64,000 nucleotides of DNA from Chloromonas sp. AAM2 (lineage: Eukaryota > Chlorophyta > Chlorophyceae > Chlamydomonadales > Chlamydomonadaceae), in assembly GCA_004335635.1 (NCBI GenBank), contig QAXH01004055.1:1-64000 (forward strand). The letters are read 5' to 3'. Numbering within the stretch: position 1 is the first letter of the stretch; the number at the start of each line of letters is the position of its first letter. Below the pieces are notes generated by a model. The model had not been told where the DNA came from. It was given only the letters and a program-made list of their open reading frames with translations, and made no database searches. The position numbers and the translations under genes were made by a program. This document shows, piece by piece, positions 1 through 14,900 of this stretch.

Positions 1-3000
1 CACACTATTGGCGGACACACTGCTGTTTTGTGTGAATGTGTGATAATCTGCCTGGTCCAAGCGGCAGGATCAGTCACACTATTGGTGCACCAACTTGCAC
101 CAACACAGGTGCCCGAATGGTGGACACATGTGACAATCACACCACTGTATGTGAGAAATCTGTCAGTGGCCAATCAGAGCTCTGCTGCTGACACCAGGTG
201 TCGGTGCTATGTATTAAGGATTGCATCAACAGATTGGCTGTACACATTTCCTTGTGTCCTTAGGTGTCCACATTGCTCTGGTGGCTGGCCAAGATCGTGA
301 TGGTCGACCCTCACGTGGCTCCATGTGATGCACATGGACCCCATGCAGAGCTCAGGGACAGGCTGCTGGTCAGACTGGGGGACGTGGGTGCGCTGGCGCA
401 ACAGGAGGTGAGAAGGGGCAAAGCAAGTTACTCCCATGCATGCACTTACTAGGAACCGGTGCGGGAGGGTTGTGGATTGCTCTTTGGAAGAATCCGTCCA
501 CCTCCATGCCCATCAGCCGCTGATTCGCACAGTTGCAGGGTATAATGTGCAGAGACAGGATAGAATGTGGTGTGGCTTGTATTGCACGCTGCCTGGTGCC
601 CGACTGCAGCAGGGTGCGGTGCCTGGCGCTGACTGCGTATGAACTGCATGTGGATTAAGTACGGATTTGAATGGTACTCTACTGCTGCATCACAATTGCA
701 TCGCACATGTGTTTGACTGCTTGCCATGCCTGTCACACAGTTGCAAACCAGCACGAGCACTGCTTCACATTCTGCTGCTTGCTGCCTTGTTGCCATGCTA
801 CACACACAGTCAGTCAAATGAAAGGTTGTGGCTCATTCACCTGAAACAACACCCAGCATGTGCACAGATATCCACCAGTGCCTCAATGCACGCATGTGTC
901 TGTTTGCAGAGAAGGTGCTGTAAGTGTGCGCTCGCCGCGTGCCTGCTTGTAGGTTTCAGACCAGTTCAGAGAAACCGCACGGTGCTTGTGGTGCTGTGCT
1001 ATTCTGGCTCCAGGCAACATCGACATCTTGCGCCGTTTGATGGGGGTAAGTTGGGCCCAGGCTCAAGGGCCATGAAAGGTATACTGGGTCACTGGCACTG
1101 GCACTGGTTAGATTTTCACTTTTGCTGCCTTGAGTGCTCCGCACGTCCCATTTCTCTGGACTGCTGGCACAGGTTGGTCGTTGGCTTTGGCTGCCTTCAC
1201 GGAAAGTCTGCACGACGTTTGAAACCTCGACCTCCATGTTGTGCTTGACAAGCTGCTCAATCTTCAATTACAACACTTGTGGTGGTTGTGCTGTCGTTGT
1301 GATATCTGGCAGCAACTGCAGCCTGATGCCTCTGGCCATGCGCTGTTGAAGATGCGATGACATGCACAAAGAGTAGATGATTCTGAACAGTGACCAGCTC
1401 ACAGGCTACCTCCCGTGCTTGGTCAACCCCATGCGCTGACGTCCATGCATGTACTTGAACCGCCATTGAAGCTCGCAGCTTTTGTACATGCTGAGCAACT
1501 GAGTCTGCCCCACTTGCACTCCATGAGGGGAGGCTCTGATTCACTCGCTTGGCTGTGTGTCGCAGGTGTTGGCCAAGGCATCACAGACTCCCGATGTGGT
1601 GCAGTCATGCATGGTGGCGCAGGTGAGCGTGTGAGGAGGGGGAAGGGGGGGGCAGTGAGCTGTGGACTGGATCATTGAGGAGTCAGAAGGGTGTGCAGGC
1701 TGGGCCAGTTCTGGTCTGTTAATTCAGAGCTTGGTCGTTGGGGTCACGCTAGACTCTCTGGAGCACTGAACCATAGACTAGCTCGAACTCCATAACAAGG
1801 TGCTGGAGATTGGTGCCTGTGCCAACAGAATCGACTGATGCATGCCATTGCCTATGTGGTGATCAGTGCTGCTGTGTTTTCCATTCAATCATTGCGCTGG
1901 ACGTGACAATCGGCACAAGAGGCAGCGGTAGGCCCTCTCACATGCCTTTGCGCTGCTTGTTGTGTTCCAGGCGTTGCATGCCATGTGTCAGCTGGGTCGG
2001 GTGCCTGACCGGGCGCTGGGCTGGCTGCAGGAGGAGCCTGTCAGGACACTGGTGTCAAGGTAGGCCGTGCAACACTGCAGGCCAGACCATGCTTGACAGG
2101 AAAATTGAGCACCAACATGCACTGTGGAAGTTGGGATCAACAGGGTTTGGTTACACCAGAGAGTACGGGACCGCGGCCAGTGATCAATCATGACGCAGTA
2201 TGACCGTGGCCTGTTTAGCACATGTCCGCAACCACACCGGTCTTGTGGCATGCAGAGGACTTTAGCATAAAGGAACAATTCAAGGGCTGCCGCAAAACGC
2301 TGAAGTAAGCATGCTGATGTTATCTGGAGCGATCAAGGCATGCCATCCAACAGCTGAAGGGTTACATGTGGTGCGGTTTGGTGCGTGCGCGCAGGGCTGT
2401 GTCCATGTACCAGGGCGTGACGGGCGAGGCTGCACCCAGTGCCACTCAAGTGCAAGTGAGTTGAGACCTGCCCGGTGAATGCATGCCAGGGGATAGGCAT
2501 GGGCAGGCGCAGGCGAAGGCCCAGAGGCAGAGGGCCTCAGCTGTGTCTGGTGGCATTATGCCCAAGCATGGCGTCCCATGTAACAATGTGCCCGAACACA
2601 TGGCGTCCATGTGTCATTCAGATTGGACCACCTTCGCACTCAGGGGTCCGCCTCAACTTGTCAAGCATGACGGGATTGTATGACCGAGTGTCCACAGCAG
2701 CATTGAGTGACCTAATTTGATGCCTTAAAAGTTCTTGCCAACTGAATCGCCCCACCCTCACACCCAAGGGTCCGCCTCATTGTTCGAAGCGTCAGTGCAG
2801 TTGGGTAACCATGCTCACTGGCATTGAGTGCAACTTTGACCAATCTGATTTGCTGCAGGCCGTATGTACATGGTATAAGGCATGGCAAGCTAAGCAGTGT
2901 GGTCTGCACGTGTTGCTCCAGGTGCATGCAGAGCTAGAGCATGTGCGAGGGGTGCAAGCACGGCAGTTGGAGGTGTCTGCGGCCGAGGGCATGTTCCGCA

Positions 3001-5173
3001 TTGACATCCTGGTGCGCTACATGGGCGTGGACATTGGCATGGAGGTGGATGGACCCTTCCATTACATGATGAACAGGTGTGATGGGAGTGTGATGATCTA
3101 GGCTATGGCGGCTGATTGGTACTCGGCAACAGGGAAGCCCGTCTAAGGTTACAGGACGGGATGTGTACTGCCCTACTTTGAGCAAGAAGGAAGAAGAAAG
3201 GCAAGCAGACAGGCTGAACCAGGCCAAAGGCAGAAAGGAGTAAGGCCAAAAGGAAGGCAAGCGGCGACAGTGAAAGCGTGGCAGGTTTGTGTGACAGAAT
3301 GTGAATGAGGCTATGGGGGCAGTAGGGCGGCTGCTGTCTGGCCGGCATGCCTCTGGTATTGCTCTCACTGAGCTGTTGAGCCGGTCTTGCTTGCTGTGAG
3401 TGCTTGCCCATGTCCATGCGCACCGGACTGGGCCAGAGGTGTGAACCTTTACAGTCCATGGTGATGGCTTTGTGCAAGAGCTTGCTACAACAAACCCTGT
3501 TTGTTCGCTGTGTTTGTTTGTTTGTTTGATCCTAAAGCGTGGAAAAGCGCGGTCCGATGTAACACAACGCACACACAGGCTCAGAGTCACAGGCGTTGGA
3601 GTCGCGTGTGAAAATGTCACAGGCGTTGCGGTCGCTCATGAAAATGCAGGGTGCAGAGGAGCTCAGAGCCCATGAAGCACAACACAGACGATTCGGTGAA
3701 TAGTCAAGAAACACACAATTCTGCGACACCAACCTTACGCACATGGACTGTTGCTTGCAGGCAGGGCATTGTGACGGGTGACACGCTGTTCCGCAACCGG
3801 CTGCTGGCCTCACACGGCTACCAGCTATTGACTCTGCGGGCCTCTGAGTTCACACAACTGGGCACCATCCAGCGCAGGACAAAGTATGGGGGACAGGGCA
3901 TGGGGGTGGAGTGCAGGTGCAGATGATCGAGGCCGGCAATAGTTTGTCTCGTTACGGCCACTGGTTTAATCCTGTGAAGAGGGGCTGCTGTAGATGGCAC
4001 GTGCCTGGGGGACAGAAGGTCCCTCACAGTTCTGTTGTGAGCAAAGAGGCAGGGCACTCCACTGTCTACTGCACAAGGCTGTGTGTTCTCTGCAGGCCAG
4101 CATGCTGGAATTTCACTCAGACGAGCACATGATTTGTTGCTTGGTTTTACACTATTTTAACAGATGTACTGTCTAGGCTGTGCGCAGCCCAGGCCAGTCT
4201 AAGCACAGATTATGATTATGCATGTGAGTTGCCTGTTTGATGGCTGCTGTGGCTGCATGATTACGAATGCGTTGCTGCCTGCCCGTGCAGGCTGCTTGGT
4301 GAGCTGCTACATTTGGCTGTGACTGCACCTGAGCAGCTGGCTGTTCGTGAGCGGCAGGTTGGGGACGGGCTGCGGCCTGTAGTGCTGCACTTGCCAAGGA
4401 CAGCCAACTCACAACAGGCAGCAGACGGAGCACAGGCCTTGCGACCGGCTTACAAGACAGTTGCTAGTGACTTCACCCATGTGTATACTCCGTCTGGCCC
4501 TACTGTGCAGCGTGGCCGCGCTGGGATGCAGGGCAAAGGCCTCGTTGTCAATAGTGGCAGTGGTGCTCATGAAGGCAAAATTAGGCAACCAGGTTTCCAG
4601 TTGACAGGCAATGGCGGAGGGATTCAGCGGGGCAAGGGCAGGGGAGGTAGGAATGCTGAATTGGCAGGTGATGACACGGTAAGAGGCGATAGGTCGGGTG
4701 GCAGAGGTGGCAGGCAGGACGGCAGATCGGCTGATGCTGGCATGGTTGGATCAAGGCCGGGCCACAGTGGGCCTAGTAGGGACAGGCAGAGACAGGCAAG
4801 CGGCGGGCAGGACACTGGTGTGCAAGAAACTGTGGACGCCGATGGAAGGGCGCAGGGCAACGGCAGAACTGATGGCCAAGAACCGGGCGGGCTGAGGGGA
4901 GATGGTGTGCCGGTAGGAGAGCAGGCTTTTGGCAGGCAGCGGATGAGTGATGCAGATCAGGATGCAGTGCAGCAAGCATTGTCTGCTGCAGAGTTTGCAC
5001 GGTCACCAGCATGGCTTGATAAGAAGCATCGGGATCAGCGGAGCCGGGCCTGGGAGCGCCATCAGAAGGCTGGGAGGCAGCGAGGGAGTGAGGCTAAGCA
5101 GGACACTGGCACAGGCAGCCTGGACAGGGCTGAGATGGGTGGGCCAGGCAGAGAAGAAGCGAACAGCAACTGA
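1..5173 (+). CDS. RAP-domain protein (FASTK/OPR-like), 5' end outside window
   Basis: Likely an organelle RNA-binding factor. The RAP domain is split over two exons: about 2923-3074 encodes FRIDILVRYMG and GMEVDGPFHY, and about 3764-3890 encodes GDTLFRNRLLASHGYQLL, matching the RAP pattern of 'EVDGPxHF' followed by 'G.T..R.R.L...G..'. Upstream exons at 264-407 (STLLWWLAKI), 952-1046 (FRETARCLWCCAIL), 1567-1620, 1972-2061 and 2399-2451 carry the helical 'LWALAKL'-type repeats seen before RAP domains in FASTK and algal OPR proteins. The last exon (about 4291-5173) starts LLGELLHLAV and ends in a tail of roughly 220 residues rich in Gly, Arg, Gln and Asp. TGA stop at 5171-5173; TGTAA motifs at 5292-5296 and 5338-5342 suit 3'-end formation. 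Family is clear from the RAP motif; plastid or mitochondrial location is inferred. The internal exon list is partial and the start is not in the window. Confidence 0.75.
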
Positions 5174-5965
5174 GTGAAAAATGGAGAAGAGAAAAGCGAA
5201 CCGCAGAGAGTGAAGAATGAAGAATGAGGAGAGATGCGAGCATTAATAGGAATGTAGGCATGACATATCGGGCATGAACAAGGTGTGCCTGTGTAAGCTG
5301 CTGTATACAAAACAACAACAAGGTTTTGAGTCAGCTTGTAATATGAAAGCGTGATCAGGTACGTGCGTTCAGCCTGGGGCTACTCTTGAGTGCATTCCCG
5401 AGGCTGTTCTGTTTCTGTAACAGTTAGTATGACTTTGCGGGTTTCTCTGGATTTCAAAGGCCTGGCAAGTGATACCAGATCAAGCTCTTGGTGTTTAGCG
5501 TGCCATAGTGGCATGCCATGAGCATGTGAACACTTGAGTATGCTGAGCACAGACAAGAAGCTGAGGACCTGGAATTTGCTGTCACGGCTATGGCAAGACT
5601 TTCTGAATCCATGCAGGCTTTGGGAAGTTGGTGCGAAGTTGGTGGGAGAGTGATGCTGCCTTTTCTTCTTGTTAGCCTGCTCCTTGCTGCATGCTTGTTG
5701 TCTCAAGGTCTTTTGCACTCCGACGTTTTTTGTCGTGATATTTTTGCATGGCAACCCATGTGTTTGAATACCAAGGAGCTCTTGTGAAGACGTTGCATCG
5801 TCTAATCAGCATGGCGAGGAATTGAACGGTCTTCATTGGCCCTCTGGCTCGAAAACGGGCACCGTAAAAGGTACGAGACGAGTAACGGGTTTATGGGCAG
5901 GTGTTTGGCTCATTCCCCTCGAATCAAAACGCAGTTTGGCTCGAGTCTGTCGGGGCTTGAGCATC
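5174..5965. other. intergenic: 3' UTR of RAP gene and 5' region of Ca2+-ATPase
   Basis: Holds two TGTAA motifs (5292, 5338) for the upstream gene and presumably the promoter of the downstream ATPase. I see no conserved reading frame or RNA gene in it. Confidence 0.5.
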
Positions 5966-8900
5966 ATGGCGAAGGTGGTAGATGAAGAGACTGCCCTGGC
6001 TGCTTCTTCAGACGCGGCTTGCCCCTTTCCCATCACACCGAGCCTTCTGAACGAGATCAACAAGGTAGGTTTGAAGCACAGCAGTCTGCAGCGGGTGTGC
6101 AAGGTGTCTAAGTTCAGACCGGGTTTTTTCCTGTATCTCGAGAATAATTTGCGACGGCGAAAACCGAGTGTTGCAAGTCTTGCACGCCTCGGATCCTGCA
6201 TTCCACTTGCAGGCTGCATGGCACCCGTGATGCTGCTGGTGATGTTGATGATGAGGGCCCCTACGACATGGCTGTCGTACATTTATGCTCGCAGGAAAAG
6301 GACGCAAAGGAGCTTGCCGCTCAGGGCGGGCTGCAAGGCGTTGCGCGGGCACTCGCAACCGACTTGCATGCTGGCCTTGACCATGACAGTGTTGAGGCAC
6401 ACCGCCAAGGTGCGGGCAAGGTCAGCCATACCGTCTAGCTCGAGATCCACAAGATGCTTGTTCTCACCTCATTTCTTGCTGTCGTCTGCTGCCTGCAGCT
6501 TACGGCGAGAACCATTTCGCAGGCAAGTGCCATGCATGTATTGTAATGACTTGTCGTTCCGGGTCTTGTAAAGCGCGCCAGTAAAGCCCTTCTCATGCTG
6601 TACGTGCCGCCCTGATGGGAATGCAGCAGTTGTTCTGCGTTAGCTGGAAAGCCCTCGAGGCAAAGTGGCAATGCTTTATTGGTCAAGGGTTGCTAATGGT
6701 GGTAACGTATAGGATCCACCCACCCACGCTTGGTTGGGGCAGGCTCTTACACCAAAGCCACAGTTCTAAACGCTCGCAGCGTATGCTGCTCATTTGCACG
6801 CAGATAAAGATCCTCCCTCCCTGCTGCTTGGGTTATGGGAAGCCGCCCAGGACCCTATGATCGTGATTCTCCTTGTGGTCGCAATGGTAAGACCGCGTTG
6901 TTTGATTCCCAGTCGGGCCTTAAACTGGCATTCCAACTGGAACCCTGATATCAGAGCTGAAGTTGGGTTTGCGTTCACATGGCCCCATTGGGTTAAACCA
7001 GTTGACTTGAAGTTGTGTTGTCACGGACCAGACGAGTTGGCCAGTTGAACCTCCATTGTACGGGGAACAGTTTGAGTTGGCATTCCAGTTGGGATAGGGC
7101 CAGATGCAAGGACATGTCCGTCTGACCTGTAACCTGAAGTAAGTGCCCCAAGCAGGATGAGCCTCACATAGTCTCCTGTGCCTTTGAAATCAACGTTCAA
7201 TCCATTGTGCACTGATCTCCACCAGCTTGGTGTGATGATCAAAGCAGGTATTGTGCATTTGGCTTGAGCCTCACATAATCTCCTGTGCCTTTGGGGTTGA
7301 CGTACAGCTGACTGTGGACCTGTGGGTGAAAGAGAACACGCAAACCAGCAACCACAGTGCCCTTGTAATCATTGTGAAGTTTGCACACACATTATCAAGC
7401 CACCACATGCTGTGCAATCATGCTGTCGATTGGTGCATGGCAGGTGACGATCATCCTCGGTGCTGCAGTGCCTGAGCAAAGGGCACACAACGGCTGGTCA
7501 GAGGGCCTTGCAGTGCTTGGCACAGCGCTGATCGTTGTAGGAATTGGTGAGTCTGAAATGTCGGTTTGACGTCCTGGCAGGCAGCATGCGATAGAGTTAC
7601 CTTACATGTTGTTCGTTGTGCCAGGTGGTTACGCTGGACTGACCCACATGAGCAATGCCAGCGGAAACAGAACAGCCAGTCAACTGTTGCAGCTCGCACA
7701 CAAGCTGCTAGCAGTTGTAATTCCACCGTTTGTTTGTGGGCCTCCCAATGTATAAACACTCATATACTTTCATATGGCACCAGGCAATATCCTGTCTTTG
7801 AGTTTAGCAAGGCCTCAGATTTTAGGTCCGAAGGTAGACGATGTAATTGAGACATTTACAACAGTAAAGGCCTCTGCAGCACTTCTGCAGTGCACAGCCA
7901 CACACACACACATGCACACATGCCAGTTCATCCTGGCTTACACACAGTCGCTTGTCTGTGCTCAGGTGCTTGGCAGGACTACTCCAAGGAGATCCAGTTC
8001 CAAAAGATCAACGCACTCAAGGACATCATTGAGGTCAAAGTGCACCGAGGGGGCAAGCAGGTAGGGCGGGAGCCGCAAGTGATATGGACTTCTGAGATGG
8101 AACATTTCGTGGAGCAGCAGCTGGCAGGGATGGAAGAGGAGGCGGGTCCGCAGGCGCTGTGCACATTGGACCAGGAGGCAGCAAGGAACTTGAAATCAAG
8201 CACGTGAAAAGCACAGAGGGTGAAGGGACATATGTGGCTTCCAACCTGTAGACCGAAGTCTCTGTAGACAGGATGCCGTCCTGACAAGTGCGGTGCTGCC
8301 AGACACAAGTTCTATGATCACATGTTCACGGCTCAAGACGCTTTGCCATGTCATGCTGTGAGAACCGCTGTCACATCTGTGCACGCAGATTGTGATCCCA
8401 AACACGGAGGTGGTGGTGGGCGATGTCATGTTTTTAGGTAAGAGGACAATCAGCAAGGGAGTGTCTATGAAAATATCCAACCAGTGTGGGCAAACGTCTA
8501 ATACTTTAGATACAACGCATTGAACTACGCTTCTTCAAGTCATCACCTGCTAGAATTGTTGGATGCTTGTCCAAAGTTGTATGCCGCTGCCGATCTTATG
8601 GAAGACAAACCCTTGCTCCATGTTAATAGGATTGCTGGTGACTGCACACACGCCTTGGACGGTTTCACAGTCATCCCTCCATACCCATGCCCTGTTGCCT
8701 GTCGTTCCCCAGACACTGGCGACAAGATCATTGCCGATGGTCTGGTCATCAACGCCCAGAGTCTTGTGGTGGATGAGGCTTCTCTCACGGGAGAAAGCGA
8801 CCCTATCAAGAAGGACACAGCTCAAGACCCCTGGCTCAGATCAGGAACAACGGTGAGCAGCCCACCTTCGGCCAGGACGCTTGCGGTTACAAACCTGCTC

Positions 8901-11900
8901 TGTGCAAGACTTGATCTCTATCACGTACCACACTAAGCGCTGTTGAGAGCCAGTCCTGTCATGTGATTTGATGCCATGCTTCTGCAAGCGCATGATCCAG
9001 AACAATTGACAAGCATGCAAGCTTACTGACTGCTTCCTTGTTGTAAGAGCATGGGGGTTGGGTTTAACCACCGGCCTCCTTGCTTACGACGACCGGCGTC
9101 CCCTTGCTTTCCTTTCTTTCTTTCCTTATGTAAGAGCTAGTGTTCTTGCGGCTGCTGAGTGCTTCCTGTGCTGTACTGCATCTCAATGTCTCTGTGCAAT
9201 CCGTTGCCTGGCCTCTACTGCTTGTTGTCAGGTTAACGAGGGCAGCGGTCACATGCTCGTGCTGGCGGTCGGCGTGAACAGCGAGTGGGGCCGCACACTG
9301 GCCATGGTGGCGGAGGCGGGCGATGACGAGACGCCCCTCCAGGTCCAACTGACACTGGTGGCCACACAGGTGCGGTAGTGGTGCTGGTGATAGCGAGATG
9401 GTAGTTGAAAATGTTGAGGCTGATTGCACTGTGCCTGTCACAAGTAGAGGCAGGTCACGGTAGAAAGAGTGATGATAATGGGGTGAGGGCCGATCAAGTG
9501 ATAAAATGATAGAGATCACTGTACAGTCTGCCTTAAGAGCCTCTCTAACTCATGGTAGCACTGTTGAACCTGGCCTAAAGCATATTTGCGGGGAACCTGA
9601 GTGCATGTCACCCTGCACCCTCTCCCTGGCCTAGTTGTTGATTGTTGCTCGGGTGTATCCATGCGTGTCCAGGTGTCCAAGATGGGTGTGCTGGTGGCCG
9701 TGGTGTGCTTCTTCGCCCTGTTCATCAAGTGGTTGGTGGAGAACAAAGGATTCAACGTCAACAAGATCAACGAAAACGGCCCCCTGCAGGTCAGGCTGGG
9801 GGCTGAGGGGGGTGAATATGTGTGTTGTGTTTCATCGCTCCAATCAAGGTATTGAAAACTGCTGACTGGGTCCAACGCTTCAGGGCCCGCCTCGAGAGTG
9901 ATCAGTAAACTGTTGAGTTAAATAGCCGAATCTGCACTTCTGGAGGGCAGATGCCAGCTTTCTGTGGCACACATGCCTATCTGCGTCTTGACACTGCAAA
10001 GTGATGGCTCAGGAAGGCTGTATTGCCCGCACTTGTCCACTCATCGCTATGACAGTGTGCTGGCGTGAATATGCATCCGTGCTTTGATCCAGCCTTGGCC
10101 TGCCTGCTCATGCTGCCCTGCTGCCATGCCCTGCAGTTCCTGCTGTATGCCGTGACCATCACCGTGGTGTCTATTCCCGAAGGCCTGCCGCTGGCTGTCA
10201 CTCTCACACTGGCTTACTCAATGAAGAAGGTGACCGAAGCTTAAGTGCACGCTGTGTGAACATTGATAGTCATCAGCAAGATTGCTACAACTCAATGGGC
10301 AGGTTGAAGATCAGCATCGACGTGCTACCGACATTGAATTTGATTCAGGGAATTGATCACAACAACCACTAGCCACTGCGCCTAGATGCGGCATTGCCAG
10401 GCAGCCATAGGCAAGCTGCAACTGACAGGTAAGGAATACAGTTTATGGATATTCGATCACGGACTTGGCATACTGTTCGTGACCACAGATGATGAAGGAC
10501 AACAACTTTGTGCGCGTCCTCTCGGCCTGCGAGACCATGGGCGGAGCCACGGCCATCTGCTCGGACAAGACCGGCACGCTCACAGAGAACCGCATGACGG
10601 TGGTGGAGGGCTGGTTCTGTGGCAAGAGCTGGCCGGAGGTGCCGCAGCCAACGCAGATGTCCTCACATGTAAGGCGTATGGAGATGAGTCATCATGCTGT
10701 ATTGTCAAGTACAGTAACCATTGTGGAGCCAAGCCCCTCTTGCCCGCATCCTTCAACAACAGCTATCAGCAATTTGCATGCATTTTGTTTTGTAGTGGTG
10801 CTTCCATGGCAGCTGCAGTTGTGCACTTGCGTTGCTCAGAGCCTCTCAGTGCCCATGAAGTAATTCTGGTGGTCAGTGGGATTGCCTTCAGGCTGTTTGC
10901 CGCACCTGTTGTGCTGCAGATGCTGCAGCATTTGGCGGGCAACTGCGCCATGAACAGCAAGGCGTTCCTCATGGAGCAGCCCACTGGTGTGATCGATTTC
11001 ATCGGCAACCGCACCGAGTGCGCGCTGCTGGTGCTGCTGCAAAAGATGGGAATCGATTACAAGACAGTCAGGGAGGAGCAGGAGGCGTCACAAGTCAAGG
11101 TGAGAGCGCATCCCATGCTCTGACAGCATGGCAGCCCATGCACTGATCTGGATGGACTTGGTGTGTGATAACTACGGCAGTCATATAACGACTGTGGGAA
11201 ATGTGCAGAGAAAAGAGAACACGCAAACTAGGAACCGCAGGCAAAGTTTGCAGTATCTTGCACATGCTGGTCTCTAAGCATGTGTGCACTGTTGCATGTG
11301 CTTATTGGCCACAGCTGTACGGTTTCAGCAGCGCTCGTAAGATGGCCAGCGTGCTGCTCAAGCACCCCGAAGGACACCTGCGACTGTACAACAAGGGTGC
11401 AGCGGAATGGGTCCTAAAGAGGTAAGTCGCGGGATGAGCCGCTTGGCTGGCCATCAAAACCACAAGCAACTGAGCTATTACCTTTCAACTTCAAGCTTTT
11501 TTCAACTTTAATGAGTTTTCAATCATTAGAGAGCGGTTCTTTTCACTTGTGGCTGCACACATATCGTCGGTTGTCTGGGCCATGCTGTGTTCAATCCGTG
11601 TTCCATGTTCGTGTTTTGACTTGTTGCTGCACAGGTGTGTGTCGCTGCTCAATGAAGATGGCAGCACCACACCATTGGATGAGCAGAAACTGACGGAGAT
11701 GACCGAGATTGTCACGGCCATGGCAAAGCGGGTGCGTCATGACAGCTTATGACACACTAAAACGCAAGACAAGACACCCAAGTTAGAAGCACTTTATGAC
11801 GTGTGTGTGCCTGCTGGTCAACACAGCATTGTTGGGGCTCTGGATCACCAGGCTCGCTTACCAGTCTGGACAGTCGGATTTTGGTTCATTGCAGGTATTG

Positions 11901-14900
11901 TGTACCTTTCTCCAGCTCGCCCGATCATAGAATACTGCTGCTTGCCATGCAGGGCCTTCGCTGCATCTGCCTTGCGTACCGTGACTATGAGACTGAGGAC
12001 CCAACGAGACCGGCCGACTTCTTTGAAGACTCAGACAAGGTAATAACACGAGGAGTGTCCTGACACAGCATCCGTATCCCGGTGGTGCCATTTCTACACA
12101 TACGTGCACACATTGCAACTAACCTTGGCTGGTATTGTTTTAGGTGCAACCTTCAGTCCAGTGACTGCTCGGCTCTGTACAAGGGGCACAGATCCCTACA
12201 CTGTTTCAAACTGTTTCAACGTAGCTGGTGTTCAAGATCATCCCTCGTCTCCACCCTTTGCTTGGTTTGACCGTGCAGGTTGACAACGGCTTGATTGCAT
12301 ACGCAATTGTGGGAATCAAGGATCCAGTGCGGCAAGAGGTGCCAGACGCTGTCGCGCAGTGCCAGAAGTCCGGCATCATCGTTAGGATGGTTACAGGTGC
12401 GCTCGCCTTTTGACAACCTTAGCTTAGGCGGTTCGTTCATGTTTTGCCTTCGTTTTGCCCGCCTTGCCTGCTTTGTTCGCTGCGTTCGGTTTTGCTTTCT
12501 TGCTCAGGGTAGGCCACGACGATGACCATCCCGTTCCACGTCCACTGACGGCTTCCCTGATGTGAATACATATTTATGAGCTGCCACTCCATTTGATACC
12601 GTTGCTGAGCTGAGATGAGCTGTCGCATCTAACCACACAGCAAGTCATGAGACGGAATGCGGGACACGGAGACGGCCAACAATTTGGCGTCTCCGATGAT
12701 CCTGCAGCCAGCTGCCAGGGTGTCGCTGATCCCCAGATGATAGCTAGTTTGATACGGTGGTATAGCTTTTACTGCAGGCGACAACATCTACACTGCACAG
12801 CACATCGCTCGTGAGTGCGGCATATTGGTTGACGGAGAAGGCAGCATCGCCATGGAAGGACCCACCTTCCGCAACATGCCGGCCACCGAACTCATCCCCT
12901 TGCTGCCGCGTTTGCGCGTGCTTGCCCGCTCCTCCCCTGAGGATAAGCTCACTCTGGTGTCGCTCCTCAAGAAGCAGGGCGAGGTGGTGGCGGTGACTGG
13001 GGACGGCACTAACGATGCTCCTGCGCTGAAGGAATCAGACGTTGGCTTGGCGATGGGCATTGCGGGCACAGAAGTGGCCAAGGAGGCAGGTGAGATTCAC
13101 ACTTTTGTGTGGTACTTGCCATGCTGCAAGGACTGTTCATCTTGCAATGAGCGAAGACTAGGCCGGCATTCACCGATCGCTTTGCTTGTGCGTTGCCCCC
13201 ACATGGAATGTCTGCCCTAGGCACGCTTGGGATTCCATTAAAGAAAGAAGTTCGCTCTGTACGTGACTCACTTGTATACTGCGTGTGCCCACGTGTGCGC
13301 AGCTGATATCATCATTATGGACGACAATTTCTCTTCCATCGTCAAGTCTGTGCTGTGGGGTCGCTGCGTGTTCGTGAACATCCGTAAGGTGCGCTTCACG
13401 TGGAATTGTTCACCGCTTATGGTTGGTTGGAACGACATTGCCGGGTGCTTTCGTCTCGTGAGCCATTTTGCTACTCGACGTGCCAGCCATTCTGACTCAA
13501 TCGCTGCCCTTCGCCATGCAGTTCCTGGTGTTCCAGCTGAGCGTCAACATTGTTGCCATGGTCTCCGCGGCTGTCGGCGCCATCTACGGCGGCGTTCCTC
13601 CTCTGAACGTGCTTCAGCTGCTTTGGGTCAACATGATCATGGACACTTTGGCTGCGTTGGCATTGGCAACCGAGCTGCCGGTGAGTAACCGCTAACCCAC
13701 GCAGATTGTCGATGTGTGGCCAAGACAGAGCTTGCCAGCGTTAGAACTGCATCTGCAACGTGGCCTGCATAGGAATACTCGTATGCGTCCGATCAGAAAC
13801 GAGCTTGCCTCATGTTTGCGCTTTGTCGGCTGAACAAGTGCATGCATGGCACGGAATGCATCATGTGCATGCATGACTCCGCATTTCTGAACCAGTTCTC
13901 AACGCCCTCCTGCACATTGCAAAACACCATGTGTGGGATTAACTCAGCTTGCTGAACAGGTTGCAGGTGCCTGACTATGCACGTCATGCTTTCCATGCAG
14001 TATCCCGAGCTGCTGGATGAGAAGCCACACGGAAGATTTGAGCCAATCCTTACGCAGACCATGGTAAGGCTCTATTACCTGTAATCGCATGCACTCGATC
14101 GCCTCTACTACCACCTTATCTGATGCACCTTTCTGCGCACGTTTACCCCTGCTGAAATGCTTTGCCTGGCCTGTCCAATCACTGGTGCAGTACGTCAACA
14201 TTGTGGTCGCTGCGTGCTACAAGCTCTTCTGGCTGCTGGCGTGCCTGTACGGTCTGCCAAGGGTTTTTCCTGCCTATGCGTGAGTACTCAAGTCATACAC
14301 AGTATCTGCCCTGGTACGCTTCAGTGTATGAAAAATCTGTGGTCGCTAGTGATGAAGACCGTCAGATGCTCAGGCAGGCGACAAATGATTGGCAGAGCTC
14401 TGCGTTTTGAACAGAGTGGAGCTGCACTGCTGTGTGTTTGCAACTATACACGCGGCAACCCTAATGATTGAGTAATGATCGGCAGCTGCGCGTTTGAACA
14501 AAGCAGTGCTAAACTGTCTGGAGCTTTGCTAGCGGATGTCCGGCGACCCGTAACATCCAAGATGGTCGTGTGCCCATATGCTTGCAGTGTGCTCAGCAAG
14601 ACTAGCTACTACCAGAATGACTGTGAAAGCGTCCTTCAAGACAAGGGCTGGAACGCCACCGCCATCCCTGTGGTGTGCAATTACATGGGCCGTTGCGGGT
14701 TCCCGGAGGGCGGCGACACCCGCGACACCCGCTTGTGTTCCTTGTATGAGCCCTGGCGGATCGAGAACAACACCCTGGTCCCGTCTGACACGAGGGAGGC
14801 TGTCTGCAGGACCTTCCCAGCAGGCGTTGATTGCCCCTGGTGCGTGTTTAGGCAAATGCCACTTCTGGGGCACTTAATGGGGTAAAGTGGGGTGTATGGA

